A stretch of 64,000 bases of DNA, taken from assembly GCF_009649815.1 (NCBI RefSeq), contig NZ_WJIC01000008.1, forward strand, positions 232,324 to 296,323. The letters run 5' to 3'. The position numbers and the translations under genes are program-made. Source of the DNA: Nocardia sp. SYP-A9097 (GTDB lineage Bacteria > Actinomycetota > Actinomycetes > Mycobacteriales > Mycobacteriaceae). Shown one piece after another: positions 16,387 to 29,900 of the stretch (position 1 is the first letter of the stretch; the number at the start of each line of letters is the position of its first letter). The notes under the pieces were generated by a model. It had not been told where the DNA came from. It saw only the letters and a program-made list of their open reading frames with translations, and did no database searches.

Positions 16387-17829
16387 TCAGATGATGATGG
16401 TCACGGTGTGGAATCCGCTCGGGCCGGACGGGAAGGAGGGGCGGTCGGTGCCGTCCTGGACTTCGCCGGAGCGGCCGATGGCGCGGGACTGGATGGTGTG
16501 GGTACCGGGCGGAAGGTCCACCACGGTGCGCCAGCGCCGCCAGGCGGCGGGGGCCGACTCCGCGCCGAGTTCGACTGGGAGCCAATCGGTTTCGTCGACT
16601 CGTATTTCGACTCCGGAGACGCCCTGCGGTGGCGCCCAGGCGACTCCGGCGACCGTGGTCTTACCGGGGCTGCCATTACCACTGGAGGCCACATCGATGC
16701 GCGATTGCGGTGTCACCCACAGGGTTTGGTTGGTCCAGCCGCGCTTCCACCAGTAGTCGACGTGTGAGTCGTCGGCGAGTTCGAGCTCCGAGATCCACTT
16801 CGCACCGGTGTACTGGCCGTAGATGCCGGGCACGAAAACCCTTGCCGGGAAACCGTGTTCGGGTGGCAGCGGTTCGCCGTTCATACCGATCACCAGATAG
16901 CCGGGCAGCTCACCCGTGCGCAACAACTCCATGGGCAGCGAGATGGTGTAGCCGTCCACCGCGCGCGTCACCAGCCGCGTCGCTCCCGCTTCGGGCATGG
17001 CGTGATCGAAGAGCGTGGTCAGCGGCACCCCGAACCAACGAGCGTTTCCGGCCCGATGCTGTCCGGGCGTGTTGTGCACGCACACCATGACCGCGTCGAA
17101 CTCCACCGCCTGCTCGGCGAGATCTGCCAGCGACAGCCGCAGCGGGTGCGCGACCTTGCCGCTGATGGTCAGCCGCCACTGCTTCGGATCGATGCGCGGC
17201 GGTCGCGAATTCACGTCCGCCACATAGAATCTGCCCGTCTTGGTGATCAGCGGCGACAACCCGGGTTCGGTGCCGAGCCCGTCCTCCGCCATCGGTGTGT
17301 GCGAACCCATGGGCCCGATGCGTCGCACCCGTTCGGCGTACCGCTGGTCTTCGCGCCGGATGAGCGTCTCGGCAGCGGCCAGCATGCCCACACCACCTGC
17401 GGCCCAGAGCAATTCGCCGCCGATCCCCGTGGGCGGGCGGCGCAATCCGGCGCGCAGGACCGCGGCCGCCGCGACCCCGCCGAGTGCGCCCGGCACCGAG
17501 CGATTCGCGCTGCGCAGCGCCACCGCACCGGCCCCCGCGCCGAGCGCCGCCACCGCGGGTGTGCGCAATCGTTCGGGCAGCAGGGCCAATCCGGCCGACG
17601 CGGCAACGATATTCACCGCGACACTGCCGCGCGTGGCCTCCTTGTCATAGCGGCCGGACCTGGCCACCATGGTCTCCACCACCTGAACGGGCACGATATC
17701 GGCGAGCAGCCGTCCGATGCCGTCGATCACCGATCCGCCCCGGGTCGCGGCGAGCAGCTCCCCGGCGCCGAGCGCGCCCAGCCCCACCGCCGCCGCACGC
17801 ATCAGCCGCCGTTTCCCGTTCACCGACAC
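16387..17829 (-). CDS. Membrane-bound molybdopterin oxidoreductase (sulfite oxidase family)
   Basis: A 480-residue protein. The N-terminal third is hydrophobic, with several membrane segments. The Mo-pterin domain follows, with the probable Mo-ligand Cys in VMVCVHNT, followed by GNARWFGVPLTTL. A C-terminal Mo-co dimerisation domain spans about 385-480 (GVSGVEIRVDETDW). The GTG at 17829 is chosen because AGGGAAGG lies 8 bases upstream. Earlier in-frame sequence overlaps the end of the NRPS gene in another frame and is not real. Relatives act on sulfite, methionine sulfoxide or unknown substrates. It starts 118 bp after the NRPS stop on the same strand, so co-transcription is possible. Confidence 0.85.
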   Translation of the reverse strand: MSVNGKRRLMRAAAVGLGALGAGELLAATRGGSVIDGIGRLLADIVPVQVVETMVARSGRYDKEATRGSVAVNIVAASAGLALLPERLRTPAVAALGAGAGAVALRSANRSVPGALGGVAAAAVLRAGLRRPPTGIGGELLWAAGGVGMLAAAETLIRREDQRYAERVRRIGPMGSHTPMAEDGLGTEPGLSPLITKTGRFYVADVNSRPPRIDPKQWRLTISGKVAHPLRLSLADLAEQAVEFDAVMVCVHNTPGQHRAGNARWFGVPLTTLFDHAMPEAGATRLVTRAVDGYTISLPMELLRTGELPGYLVIGMNGEPLPPEHGFPARVFVPGIYGQYTGAKWISELELADDSHVDYWWKRGWTNQTLWVTPQSRIDVASSGNGSPGKTTVAGVAWAPPQGVSGVEIRVDETDWLPVELGAESAPAAWRRWRTVVDLPPGTHTIQSRAIGRSGEVQDGTDRPSFPSGPSGFHTVTIII

Positions 17830-17947
17830 AGTTCGAGCCTTCCCTAGCCGAGCGGGTTGTCCCCGCCCATTCTTCACCAGGGCGCTGGAATGCCAATAGG
17901 ATTCACCGGCCGAATGCCGATGACCTTCGATTCGCCGTGTGACTCTT

Positions 17948-20900
17948 TCAGTCGCGGTCCAGGTAGGCATTGACGAGCGGTCCGATCTCGGCCAGGGCTG
18001 CGGCCGTAACCAGCTGGTTGTGGGTGAAGGCGACCGGATGGTCGGTGATGTGGCCGGCGATATACGGCCGCCAGGTCGCGACATTCGCGATCGGGTCCGG
18101 ATTGCCCGCGGCGGAGACGAACAGCAGATCCCCGTCGAAGACCTCCGGGTAATGGTCGGAGATCTGCCGCAGCAGATGCTGCAGATCGCTGTAGAAATGC
18201 TCGATTTCGGTTGCGGTGAACGAGATTCCGGACGCCGCCAGTAGATCGGCGGCCTGTGCGGGGGTGACCCCTTCCAAACCGGCCGGAACGTCGATCCCGC
18301 CGAATTCGGCGAGCAGCATGGCCAGCGGCGGCAGATCCGCATCGGCGGTGATCCGGACCTCCGCCCTGGCGTCCATCATGACCAGCGACCCGACTTCCGC
18401 ACCGCGGTGGCGCAATTCGACCGCGATGGCATGCGCGATCGGGCCGCCCGCCGAGTAGCCGAGCAGGTGATACGGCCCCTCGGGCTGGACGCGGCGCATC
18501 TCCTCGACATAGCGGACGGCCAGATCACCGATGGTGCGATCGGCGGTGCCGCCATCGACCACCCCCGGGGACTGCAGGCCGTAGACCGGGTGGTCGCGGT
18601 CGACATACTGCACCAATCCGCCGTAGCACCAGGCCAATCCGACGGCCGGGTGAATACAGAACAGCGCGGGGCCCTCACCCGCCGGCCGCATGGGCAGCAG
18701 CACCCGCAGCGACGGTTCCACCTCCGGCTGTTCGGCGGCGTCGGTGAGACGGCGGGCCAGCGCGGCGGGTGTGGGATCCAGGAACATCCATTGCAGTGGC
18801 ATGGGAATGCCGGTGCGCTCCCGGACCAGGGTCACCAGTTGGACCGCGGCCATGGAATTACCGCCCACTTCGAAGAAGTTGTCGTCGACGCCGATGCGCT
18901 CGGCGGCCAGGACGGCGGTGAAGGATTCGGTGAGGGCGCGCTCGGCATCGGTGCGCGGGGCGCGGTAGGGGCGGCGCTGCGGCTCGGGGTGAATCCTCAC
19001 CGCGGGGGTGTCCTCGTCCTGAATCCTCATGGTGAGAGCCGGGAGTCCGCCCGCGACAGCGAGATCGCCGATCGGGGCGTCCGGGGTCGCGGTGAGTGCG
19101 GTCAGCAGGGCGACGAACCGGTCGGCCAGGGACTGCGCGGTGGCGCGGTCGAACAGGTCGGTGGCGAAGGTCAGCGAACCGGTGATGCCATTCGGTTCAC
19201 CCGCTTCGCCGAACTGTTCGGCCAGCATCCATTCGAGCTCGAATTTGGAGCCCGGGGCCGGAGCCTCGATGGGGCGAACCTCCAAGCCCGGCAGGGTGGT
19301 TCGCGGAATCTGTACATTCTGGAAGGCCAGCAGCACCTGGAACAGCGGGTGATGCGCGGTGGAGCGGACCGAAGCCAGTGCCTCCACCAAGCGCTCGAAC
19401 GGCAGATCCATATTGCCGTAGACGGCGAGATCGGCGCGGCGGGTGGCGGCGAGGGTCGCGGCGAATCCGGCGGCGGGATCGAGGTGCGACCGGAGCACGA
19501 CCGTATTCACGAACATGCCTACGAGATCGTCCAATTCGCCGTCACCGCGGCCCGCCACCACCGAACCGAGAGCGATATCGGTCTCGCCGGACAGGCGTGC
19601 CAGCAGTACGGACAGGGCCGCGTGCACCACCATGAACGGGCTGGCACCCTGGGCTCGCGCCAGCATCTGCAGGCTGTCGTGAACCCTTGTGGGAACGGTG
19701 AATTCGATGCGATCGCCCATACCGGACGGCATCTCCGGGCGGGGCCGATCGGTGGGGATGCCGTGCACCTCGGGGATACCGGCGAGCGCGGACCGCCAGA
19801 AGTCCAGTTGCCGATGCGCGAGGCTCTCGGGATCGGCGTCCGAGCCGAGCAGCTCCCGCTGCCAGAGGGCGTAATCGGCGTACTGCAGCGGGAGCGGAGC
19901 CCAGTCCGGCGGTGCTCCAGCTATACGAGATAGATACGCGCACAGCACATCTCGTGCCAGTGGGGCCATGGACCAGCCGTCGGCGGCAATGTGGTGCACG
20001 GCCATGGCCAGCACCGCGTGCTGCGGCGCGGTGTGCAGTACACAGATCCGCAATGGCGGTTCCTGGGTGATATCGAAACCGCGCGACAACTGGGAGATCA
20101 GCCGTTGGGTGACCTCCCCGGCATTCGTCGCGATTTCGGTCAGCGGCGTGCCGCCCGGGGTCGGGGGCAGGATCTGCTGGTAGGGCAGCCCGTCGGGGCC
20201 CGCCGGGTAGATGGTGCGCAGCACCTCGTGCCGGGCCACCACATCGTCGATGGCGGCGCGCAACGCCGTAATATCCAGGGCCCCTTCGATTTCGAAGGCG
20301 CCGGGAATGTTGTAAACCGGTGAGCCCGGGTCGTAGCGGTTCAGGAACCACATGCGCTGCTGCGCCGCCGACAACGGCGTTCGCTCCGGGCGCGGCCGGG
20401 GGCCGGGCCGCGGGCGATCGGCGTCCGCACCGGAGGCGATCAGCTCGGCCAGTTCGGCCACCGTCGGAGCGTCGAATACGGATCGCACCGGAATCGCGAT
20501 GCCGAGCGCACTGCTCAACCGGGCCGCCACCCGGGTGGCAATGAGCGAATTACCGCCCAGGGCGAAGAAATCGTCGTCCCGCCAGACCTGATCGATGCCG
20601 AGTACCTCGGCGAAGACGGCGGCCACCGCCTCTTCCTGCGGGCCGACGGGCGGCTCCTGCGCATCGGGGATGAGCCGCGGAGCGGGCAGGGCATCGCGAT
20701 CCAGCTTGCAATTGGGGGTGCGTGGCAGATCCTGCAGCGGCACGATGGCAGTGGGGACCATATACGACGGAAGCCGCTGGGCCGCTTGCCTCTTCAGGTC
20801 TGCCGTGTCGATCTCGGCCCCGTCCTCGGGAATTACGTAGGCGACCAGCATGCCGCCGCGAACGTCGTCCCGCACCAGGGCGACCGCGCGGGCGACCGAC

Positions 20901-23900
20901 GGGTCCGCGGTCAGCGCGGCCTCCACATCGCCGAGTTCGATGCGCAGACCGCGCAGCTTCACCTGGGTGTCGGTGCGGCCCAGGTACTCCAGATTCCCGA
21001 TGCGTCGCCGAACCAGATCACCGGTGCGGTACATGCGCTCACCGGGAACGAACAGGTCGGCGATGAAACGGCTCGCGGTCAGGTCGACGCGGGCGAAGTA
21101 GCCGCGCGCCAACGGAGTACCGGCCAGGTACAGCTCACCGACCACACCCTCCGGTACCGGGCGGAGCCGGTCGTCCAGAATCAGCGCGCGTACCCCCGGT
21201 GCGGCGGCACCGATGGTGATCGGATTCCCGGGGTGCAATGGCGCGCTGCCGGTCGCCCACACCGTGGTCTCGGTGGGGCCGTAATCGTTGAAGTGCAGGC
21301 GATTCGGGGCCGCCCAGGTGGCGACCAGCTCGGGCGGGCACGGTTCGCCGCCGGTAATGATCATGCACAGCTCGTCCAGGCCGGCCGGGTCGACGGTTGC
21401 CAGCGCCGACGGCGTGATGGCGATATGCGAAACCCGTTCGCGAGAGAGCAATTCCGCCAGATCCGGGCCGGCGAAGACGGTCGGCGGGGCGACCACGAGG
21501 GTTCCGGCCGCGCTCAGCGCCATGGTCAGCTCCAACACAGAGGCATCGAAACTCGGTGAGGCGACGTGCAGTACGCGGGAGTCGGCGGTGAGGCCATCGC
21601 GGTCACGCTGCGCGACCGCAAGATTCGCCAGACCGGTGTGGGTCACCACGACACCCTTGGGGGCGCCGGTCGAACCCGAGGTGAAGATGACGTAGGCGGG
21701 ATTCCCAGGACGTGCTTGTCGCGCAATGGGCGGATCCGCCTGTGCGGCTGTGACTTCCGGATCATCAAGGCACCACCAGTCGACGGCGTCAGGCAGGCGA
21801 TCGCGCTGCGCTGCCACGGTCAAACCGAGGGGCACACCCGAGACCTCGACAATGCGAGCGATCCGCTCGGGCGGATACGCCGGATCGATCGGCACGAAGG
21901 CCGCTCCGGTACGGGTGATCGCCCATACCGCGAGCACGGATTCGATGGAGCGTGGAATACCAACGGCCACCAGGGTTTCCGGACCGGCCCCGGCGCGGGC
22001 GAGTTGCCCGGCGAGCCGCTGTGCGCGGTCGTCGATCTCCCGGTAGGTGAGCCGCCGATCGCCGCACACCACCGCGACCCCCTCCGGATTCGCGGCGACC
22101 GCATCGGCCATGAGTTCGGCCAGCGTACGCGGCGCGGCGGTCGGAACCGCCTCGCTGTACAACTGCTCCTCTTCGGCCGGGGTGAGTAGATCGATATCCC
22201 CCACCGGCACAGCCTGTTCCGCCGTGACAGCGTCCAGCAGCCGTACCAGGCGATCCGCGAACGCCGACACCGTCGATTCATCGAAAAGGTCTGTGGCATA
22301 ACCACACCGCAGCTGCGTGCCCTCCGCATCAGCGACCACCGTCAAGCTCAAATCGAAGCGGCTGTTGGTCTGCGGCAGTTCGATCGGCGCGACCGTCAAC
22401 TCCGGCAGTCCCAGCTCCGGAATCGTCAGATTCTGGAACACCAGCATGACCTGCACCAGCGGATGCCGCGCCTCCGACCGCGCCGGCGCCAGCACCTCCA
22501 CCAGGCGCTCGAATGGCACATCGGCGTGCTCGAACGCGGCGAGATCGGTGTCGCGGACCCGCTCCAGCAGTTCACCGAAGGTATCCCCCGCCCGTACGCC
22601 CGTGCGCAGGACCAGGGTGTTCACCAACATTCCGACCAGATCATCGAGATCACGGTGCCCGCGACCGGCGACCGGGGTGCCCACCACCACGTCCGGACCG
22701 CCGCTCAGCCGGGCCAGCAGGACCGCCAGCGCCGCGTGTACGACCATGAACGGGGTCGCCCGGTGCGTTCGGGCATATTGTTCGATCGCGGCCGTGAGCG
22801 AGCCGTTCAGCCGGGCTACACACTCCCCCGCCCGATACGAGGCGCGCGCCGGTCGCGGCCGATCAGCGGGCAATTCGAGATGATCCGGCAGACCGTCCAG
22901 GGTCCGCGACCAGTACTCGACCTGACGGGTCAGCAGCGACTCCGAATCCCGCTCGGACCCCAGCCGCGCCAACTGCCACAGCGCGTAATCCGCGTACTGC
23001 ACCGGCAACTCTTCCCACGCCGGACGCTGCCCGGCGGCCCGCGTCGCATAGGCCGCCGCCACATCCCGGGTCAGCGGAGCCATGGAGAAACCATCGGTGG
23101 CGATGTGATGGGCGACGAGCACGATCACATGCTCGTCCGGTGCGAGACGGAACAGCCGCAATCGCAGTGGGACCCCGGCTGTCACATCGAATCCCTTAGT
23201 GACGGTGGCGATTACGGCGTCAGGCAAGTCCTCGGCCGTCACCGGTACCGGCTCCAGATCGAGCGGGACCTCGTTCGCCGACAGGATCTGTTGCCCGCCG
23301 ACACCATCTATATCGGGGTACACCGTTCGCAAAGTCTCATGCCGTTCGATCACATCACGCAGGGCCATGCGCAATGCCTTCGAGTCCAAGTGACCCGAAA
23401 GCCGCAGTGCGACAGGCACGTTGTATGCCGGAGACGCCGGGTCGAAGCGGTTCACGAACCACATGCGCTGCTGGGCCGGAGACAAGGGCACCGGATCCGG
23501 GCGCGGGCCGCGCACCAATTCGACGCCGGAGCCGTCCTGCTCGGCATCGGACAGCCGCCGCGCCAGATCCGCGACAACCGGCGCCTCGAACAACAGTCGC
23601 ACCGGGACAGTCGCACCGAGCTCAGCGGTCAAGCGCGTGGAGACGCGCGTGGCGATCAGCGAGTCGCCGCCCAGGGCGAAGAAATCGTCCCGCGCGCCCA
23701 CCCGCTCCTGCTCGAGCACCTCGCTGAACGCCGAGGCGATCAATACCTCGATGCCAACCGGCTCCACGTACTCCGCCTGCGCCACAACAGGTTCCGGCAG
23801 GGACCGCAGATCGATCTTCCCGGTGAGTGTGCGCGGCAACTCCTCCAGTACCTGAATGCTCGACGGCATCAAATAGCGCGGCAGCCGCGCGCCTGCCCAC

Positions 23901-26900
23901 GCGATCAACTCTGCACCCGACGGTGGCGGCAGCGCGGAGGCCGGTGCGAGGGTGACAACTGACACGCGCGCCGATGCCGACTCGGAGGCGGTAGTCGCAG
24001 GTGTAGCTGTCGAGCCTGGGATCGGCGCAGGTGCGGCAACGGGTTCGGGTGTGGTGGTGGTAAGGGTTACGTACGAGCACAGAGTTGTTGCGCCCGTGGC
24101 GGATCGGCGTCCGACGGTGATCGCTGACTCCACCCGCGGGTGGGTCACCAGTACGGCATCGACCTCACCGGGCTCGACGCGAATTCCGCGCACCTTCACC
24201 TGGTGATCGGTGCGGCCTACGAACTCGAATCCCGCTGCGGTACACCGCATGAGGTCACCGGTGCGGTACATCCGCTGCCCGGCGGCGTACGCGTCGGCGA
24301 CGAATCGACTCGCGGAAAGCCCTGCGCGACCGGCATATCCGCGCGCTAAGCCTGGTCCGCGCACATACAGCTCACCGATGGCCCCCACCGGGACCGGACG
24401 CAGCCAGCCGTCCAGCACCAAGAGCGTCGCGCCCGGCACCGGAGAGCCCAGGATCGCCGCGTTCTCAACCGTCATCGGCTCGCCGTACGCGGTGGCCACC
24501 GTGGTCTCGGCCGGGCCATACGAATTCACAAGTATGCGAGCACTATTCGCCGGGCCGGCCTCGACAGTCACCGACCGGACATCGGAATCGACTGTCCCCT
24601 CACGCAGCTGGACCATGGTCATCCGGGTGACCAGCGCGGGTGGGCAGGGCTCGCCGCCGGTGGCGATCGCACGCACCGAGCGCAGGTCCGCCGCGTCGAG
24701 AGTGGCCAGGACGGTCGGGGTGCAGATCAGGTGGGTGGTAGCGCCCGCGGTGAGGGCTGCCGCGAGCTCCGCTCCGGCATCGGCTTCCGGAGGGGCGAGC
24801 ACGAGCGTCCCCCCTGCCGCGAAGGTACTGAGCCACACCAGGATCGCGGCATCGAAGGCCGGGTTGAGGCAGTGCAGCAGGCGGGTGTCGTCGTCGATCA
24901 GGCAGCGCTGCGCCGTGGCCGCCGTCAGGTTCGCCAGTCCGGTGTGGGTGACCACGACGCCCTTCGGGGTACCGGTGGAGCCGGAGGTGAAGATGACATA
25001 CGCGGCGTGCTCGGGGCGGAGCGGGGCGAGGCGGTCGGCATCGGTTATCGGATCGGCGGACGACTCATCGATTCGGGCAATGGTTTCCGGGGTGTCCAAC
25101 CGGATCCAGGAGATGCCCCCGGGCAGGTCGCCGATCAGTCCGGCATCGGTAATACCCAGTACCGCAGCGCATTCGACGGCGATGGTCGAGGTTCGAGTGG
25201 CGGGCTGCGAGATATCAACGGGGACGAAGGCCGCACCGGTCTTGGCTATCGCCCAGATGGCGACCATGGATCGCAGTGAGCGCGGCAGGGCCACCAGTAC
25301 GGTCCGTTCCGGACCGGCACCGTCGGCGATCAGGTTGCGCGCCAATCGATTCGACTGCCGATCCAACTCCGCGTAGGTCAGCTGTCCGCTCGGATCGCCA
25401 AGCGGGTCAGCGACCGCCACGGCATCGGGCAGACCGGCCGCCGTGAGCAGCTCCGGAAGCAGCCGGACCGTTCGCGCCGGTACACCGATCCGCACGGCGG
25501 GTGTATCCACCGGATCGGAGGTACGCATGGTCGACACCCGGCGGCGCGGATCCTCCGCGAGAGCGTGGAGCAGGTGCGCCAGGCCGTCCGCAATCGAATC
25601 CGCCTGCGCGGCATCGAAGTACAGCGGTGAGCGAGTCAGTTCGAGGCGGAGTCCGGTATTCGCGTACGTCGCCAGCGACAGCGGATAGTGCGTGCCGTCG
25701 TGGGCGCGAATACCCGTCACCGCCAGTTGAGCCTGCCGGGTGGCGGCGGTCAGAGAGTCCGCATCCACCGGATAGGACTCGAAGACCGTGGCGGTATCGA
25801 ACAGCGGCCCAAGCCCGGTGTGCGCGTGAATTTCATCGAGGCCGAGGAATTGCTGTTCGGCCAGGGCGGCCTGCTCGCGCTGTACGCGGCTCAGCAGGTC
25901 GGCAACGGATTCGGCGGGGTCGAGGGCAATACGGACCGGAACCGTATTCACCAGCATGCCGACCATGCGCTCGGCACCCGGTAGCTCCGGTGGGCGGCCG
26001 GAAACCGTTGCGCCGAAGACGATATCGGCGGAGTCGGTGCGCTCACCCAGCAATAACGCCCAGGCCACCTGCACAATCGTGTTCACGGTGACCTGACAGT
26101 CGGCCGCCAGGGCGCGCAGCCGCTCGGCCGCATCGGATGCCAGCGGAACCTCGTGCGCCACCGGTGCGGTGGCGGCATCGGCGCGCGGTGCCGCCGGGGC
26201 GACCAGGGTCGGCCCCGCCAGACCGGCCAGCGACCGCGCCCATGCCGTGCGCGCCGCCTCCGAGTCGCGCGCGGCGAGCCATTCGAGGTAGCGGGCGAAC
26301 GGTACCGGTTGCGCGAATCCGGCGTCATCGCCGCGGGTTTCGTACAGTCCCACCAGTTCGGCGAAGAGCAGGGGCATGGACCAGCCGTCGAGAATCAGAT
26401 GGTGATTGGTGATGACGATCCGGAACTTGCGCTCCCCCACCGCGATACACAGGAATCGGATCAGCGGTGGGCGCCGCACATCGAAGGGTGCTCGCAGCTC
26501 GCGCGCCGCCATCTCATCCAGCTCGGCCTCGGTCGCATCGAATCCCTCGAGATAGGTGCACGGCACCGGAACCTCGGCCGAAATCACCTGTACCGCACGA
26601 TCTCCGGATTGCACGAAGCCCGCCCGCAGCACCTCGTGCCGTCGCACCAGCGCCCGCGCGGCGGCGGACAACCGGTCCAGCTCGAGGTCGGCCTCCACAT
26701 CGATGACGGCCTGCACCGAGTATCCATCGGACCCGCCCTCGGCCAATTGCGCCTGGAACAGCAGTCCCCGCTGCAATGGGGTCAAGGGCAGCACATCATC
26801 GATTCGACCGTAATCCCGCTCCCAGGAATCGATTTCGTCCTGTGTGGCCGAGAGCAGCGCCAGATCGCTCGGTGTGACCCCACCGGCCGACGGTGCGCGA

Positions 26901-29900
26901 ACCAACTCCGCGATCTCCTGCACCGCCGAAACCCATTCCCGCGCCAGCTCGGCCACCTCCGCGCGATCGACAGCCCCGGAGGCGAACTGCCATACGGTGT
27001 GAATCCGAGACCCCCGCTCCGACTCCATCGTCACGGCATCGACCGAAATCACCGCCGCCAGTGGCATTTCCGCATCGACATGGCCGCCGAGCCGCGCTGC
27101 CATACCCACCGGCAGCCAGTCCCCCGCGACGTCGATATCCGGAATCTGCCCAAGATAGTTGAACCCGACCTGAGGCTCGGGCAGCGCGGCCAATTCCCCT
27201 GCCGTACTCGAATTCAGATACCGCAACAACCCGAACCCGAATCCGCCCCGGGGCACCGCCCGCAACTGCTCTTTCACGGTCTTCAATGCCACGACCGCAG
27301 ACCCGCTCTGGCCGGGCGCGAGGCCCACCGCCTCCTCCGAGACAACCGGTCCGAGCCGTACTGGAACCTGCGCGGTGAACCAGCCGACCGTCCGCGACAA
27401 GTCCGCGCCCGGCACCGCTGCCTCATCCCGCCCGTGTCGTTCAACGGCCACCACCGTCGCGGCGGCCGCGGCACCGAGCTGTCCGCGGCGACCCCGGCAT
27501 CGCGCCAGCGCTGATGTCAACGCCGCCAACAGCGCATCCTCGACACCGCACCGGTAGGCCGATGCGATCCGTCCCACGAGCGCCGTCGAAATATCCTCGG
27601 AGACTTCGACTTCGAGCCGTCCGGCCGTCTCTTGCGTATCGACCTCCGGATCCAGCCGCCGCTGGCCGACCAACGGGTCTTCCGTCAAAACCTCTCGCCA
27701 GTAATCGAATTCGCTCGAAGGCCAGTCCGACGTGCCATGCACCTCGGCGAGATCCCGCAATGCGTACGCCCAGGTACGCATGGAGGTGCCGGTGCTCTGC
27801 AATGCGGGGGTGGTGCCGGATGACGCCTGGGACCAGGCCGACATGAAGTCCGGCAACAGGATTCGCCAGGAGACCGCGTCGCAGGCCAGGTGATGGACGG
27901 CGATCAGGAGCCGACCGGACTCGGAGGGACCTGCGTCGAGCCAGGTCAGTGAAGTCATGATCCCGGCTCGCGGGTTCAGGCGCGCCACGGCGGCCTCGAG
28001 CTCCGGCTCGGTCGCGTTATCGATCGCGCGCTCGGCGGTCGAAGCTGTGCCGAGCGAATCAGGCTGGGAGCAGTCCACTCTCGCGAGTACGGCCGCCGCA
28101 TCCACCAAGTGAGGTGGTTGGACCTCCAATTCGGCGCCGGAAGGCGTATCGACTATGCGGCTTCGGAGCATGTCGTGGCGATCCAGGAGAGCCTGAACCG
28201 TGCCGGTCAGGGCATCCTGCTCGATACCGAGAGGTAGGCGGACAACCATGGATTGCGCGAAATGCTCCCAGCCGGGCCGGGATAGCAGCCAGGTGGCGAC
28301 AGGGGTCAGCGGAAGCCGGCCGTTACCGCCACCGGGAAGCTCCGGAAGTTGCGCCGGCCGATCGTCGGCGCGGCCGACCACGGCCGCCAGGGCCGCGGGA
28401 GTGCGGTGTTCGAAAACCTCACGGGCGGAGAAGATCAGTCCGGCGGCGCGAGCCCGCGATACCAGGGTGATCGCCATGATCGAATCGCCACCGAGTGCGA
28501 AGAACGAGGTTTGCGGGCCCACTTCGCGCGTGCCGAGGATTTCCGCGAAGAGAGCGCAGAGAATGCGTTCGGTGTCATTACCCGGCTCGGCCTGCCGCAA
28601 GGGTTGCGCGACAACGGGGTCGGGCAGGGCACGCCGATCCACCTTGCCGTTCGCGGTGAGCGGAAGCGCACCCAGCACGGTCACCGTGGCCGGAACCATA
28701 TAGGGCGGCAGACGACGGACGGCATGATCCAGCAACTCCGCCTCGGTAACGACGACCCCCGCGTGCGGCACCACATACGCCGCCAGCATGGTGCCACCGG
28801 TCGGCGTAGGCCGGGCCACGGTCACCGCGATCTCCACGCCCACATGCGTATTCAGCGCCGCATCGATCTCCCCCAACTCGATCCGCATGCCGCGCAGTTT
28901 GACCTGGAAGTCACCGCGCCCGACATACTCGAGCACGACAGCGGAATTCGTTTTGGAGGCAATGGAACCCGCATCGGCGACCGCGTCATCCCGCGCGGTC
29001 GCGACCGCTCCGCGCCGGGAAGTGGCGGTCCAGCGCACCAGATCACCGGTGCGGTACATGCGTCCACCACCCGGGGCGGCGACGAAGCGCTCGGCGGTCA
29101 GCCCGGGGCGGCCGGCATAGCCGCGCGCCACCCCGGGGCCGGTCACGTACAGCTCACCGGCGACACCGATGGGGACCGGGCGCAGCCAGCGATCCAGCAC
29201 CAGCATGCCCGCGCCGGGGATGGGGTCGCCGAGTCCCGCGTTCTCGCCGGGGACCAGGCTCTTGGTGTAGGTGACGGCGACGGTGGATTCACTGGGGCCG
29301 TACGAGTTGAGCAGGTCACGGCCGATTCCGAAGCGCGCCACGATATCCGGCGGAGTTGGCTCGCCGCCGGAGGAGACGGCACGTACACCGTCCAGGGCGT
29401 TCGGCTCCAGCGTGGACAGCACGGCCGGGGTGGAACACACCTGTGTGATGCCGTATTGCCGTATCAGCGTGGCCAATTCGGTGCCGAGCACCGGATCCGC
29501 CTCCGCCACAATCAGTATCGCCCCGGTGGCGAACGCCATCAGCCATTCGAGCACGGAGGCATCGAAGCTCGGGCTCAGGCATTGCAGGACATGCGCGCCG
29601 CGGGTGACCCGGTACGAATCCACCACCGCCGCAGCCAGACTCGCGAGACCGGCATGGGTGACCACAGCACCCTTCGGGACGCCGGTCGACCCGGAGGTGA
29701 ACACCACATATGCCGGACTGGCCAGGTGCGGTCGACCACGCAGCTCATGGGCTGCCAGCGGCGCAGCGGACTCGGGCCAGCTGCCTTCTTCGGAGAGCAA
29801 GTCGTCCAAGGTGATCCACTGCACCGTATCGGGCAGGTCGGCCTTGCCGGAGAGAGTCAATCCGAGCTCGGCTCCGCATTCGGCGGCGATTCGCGTCATC

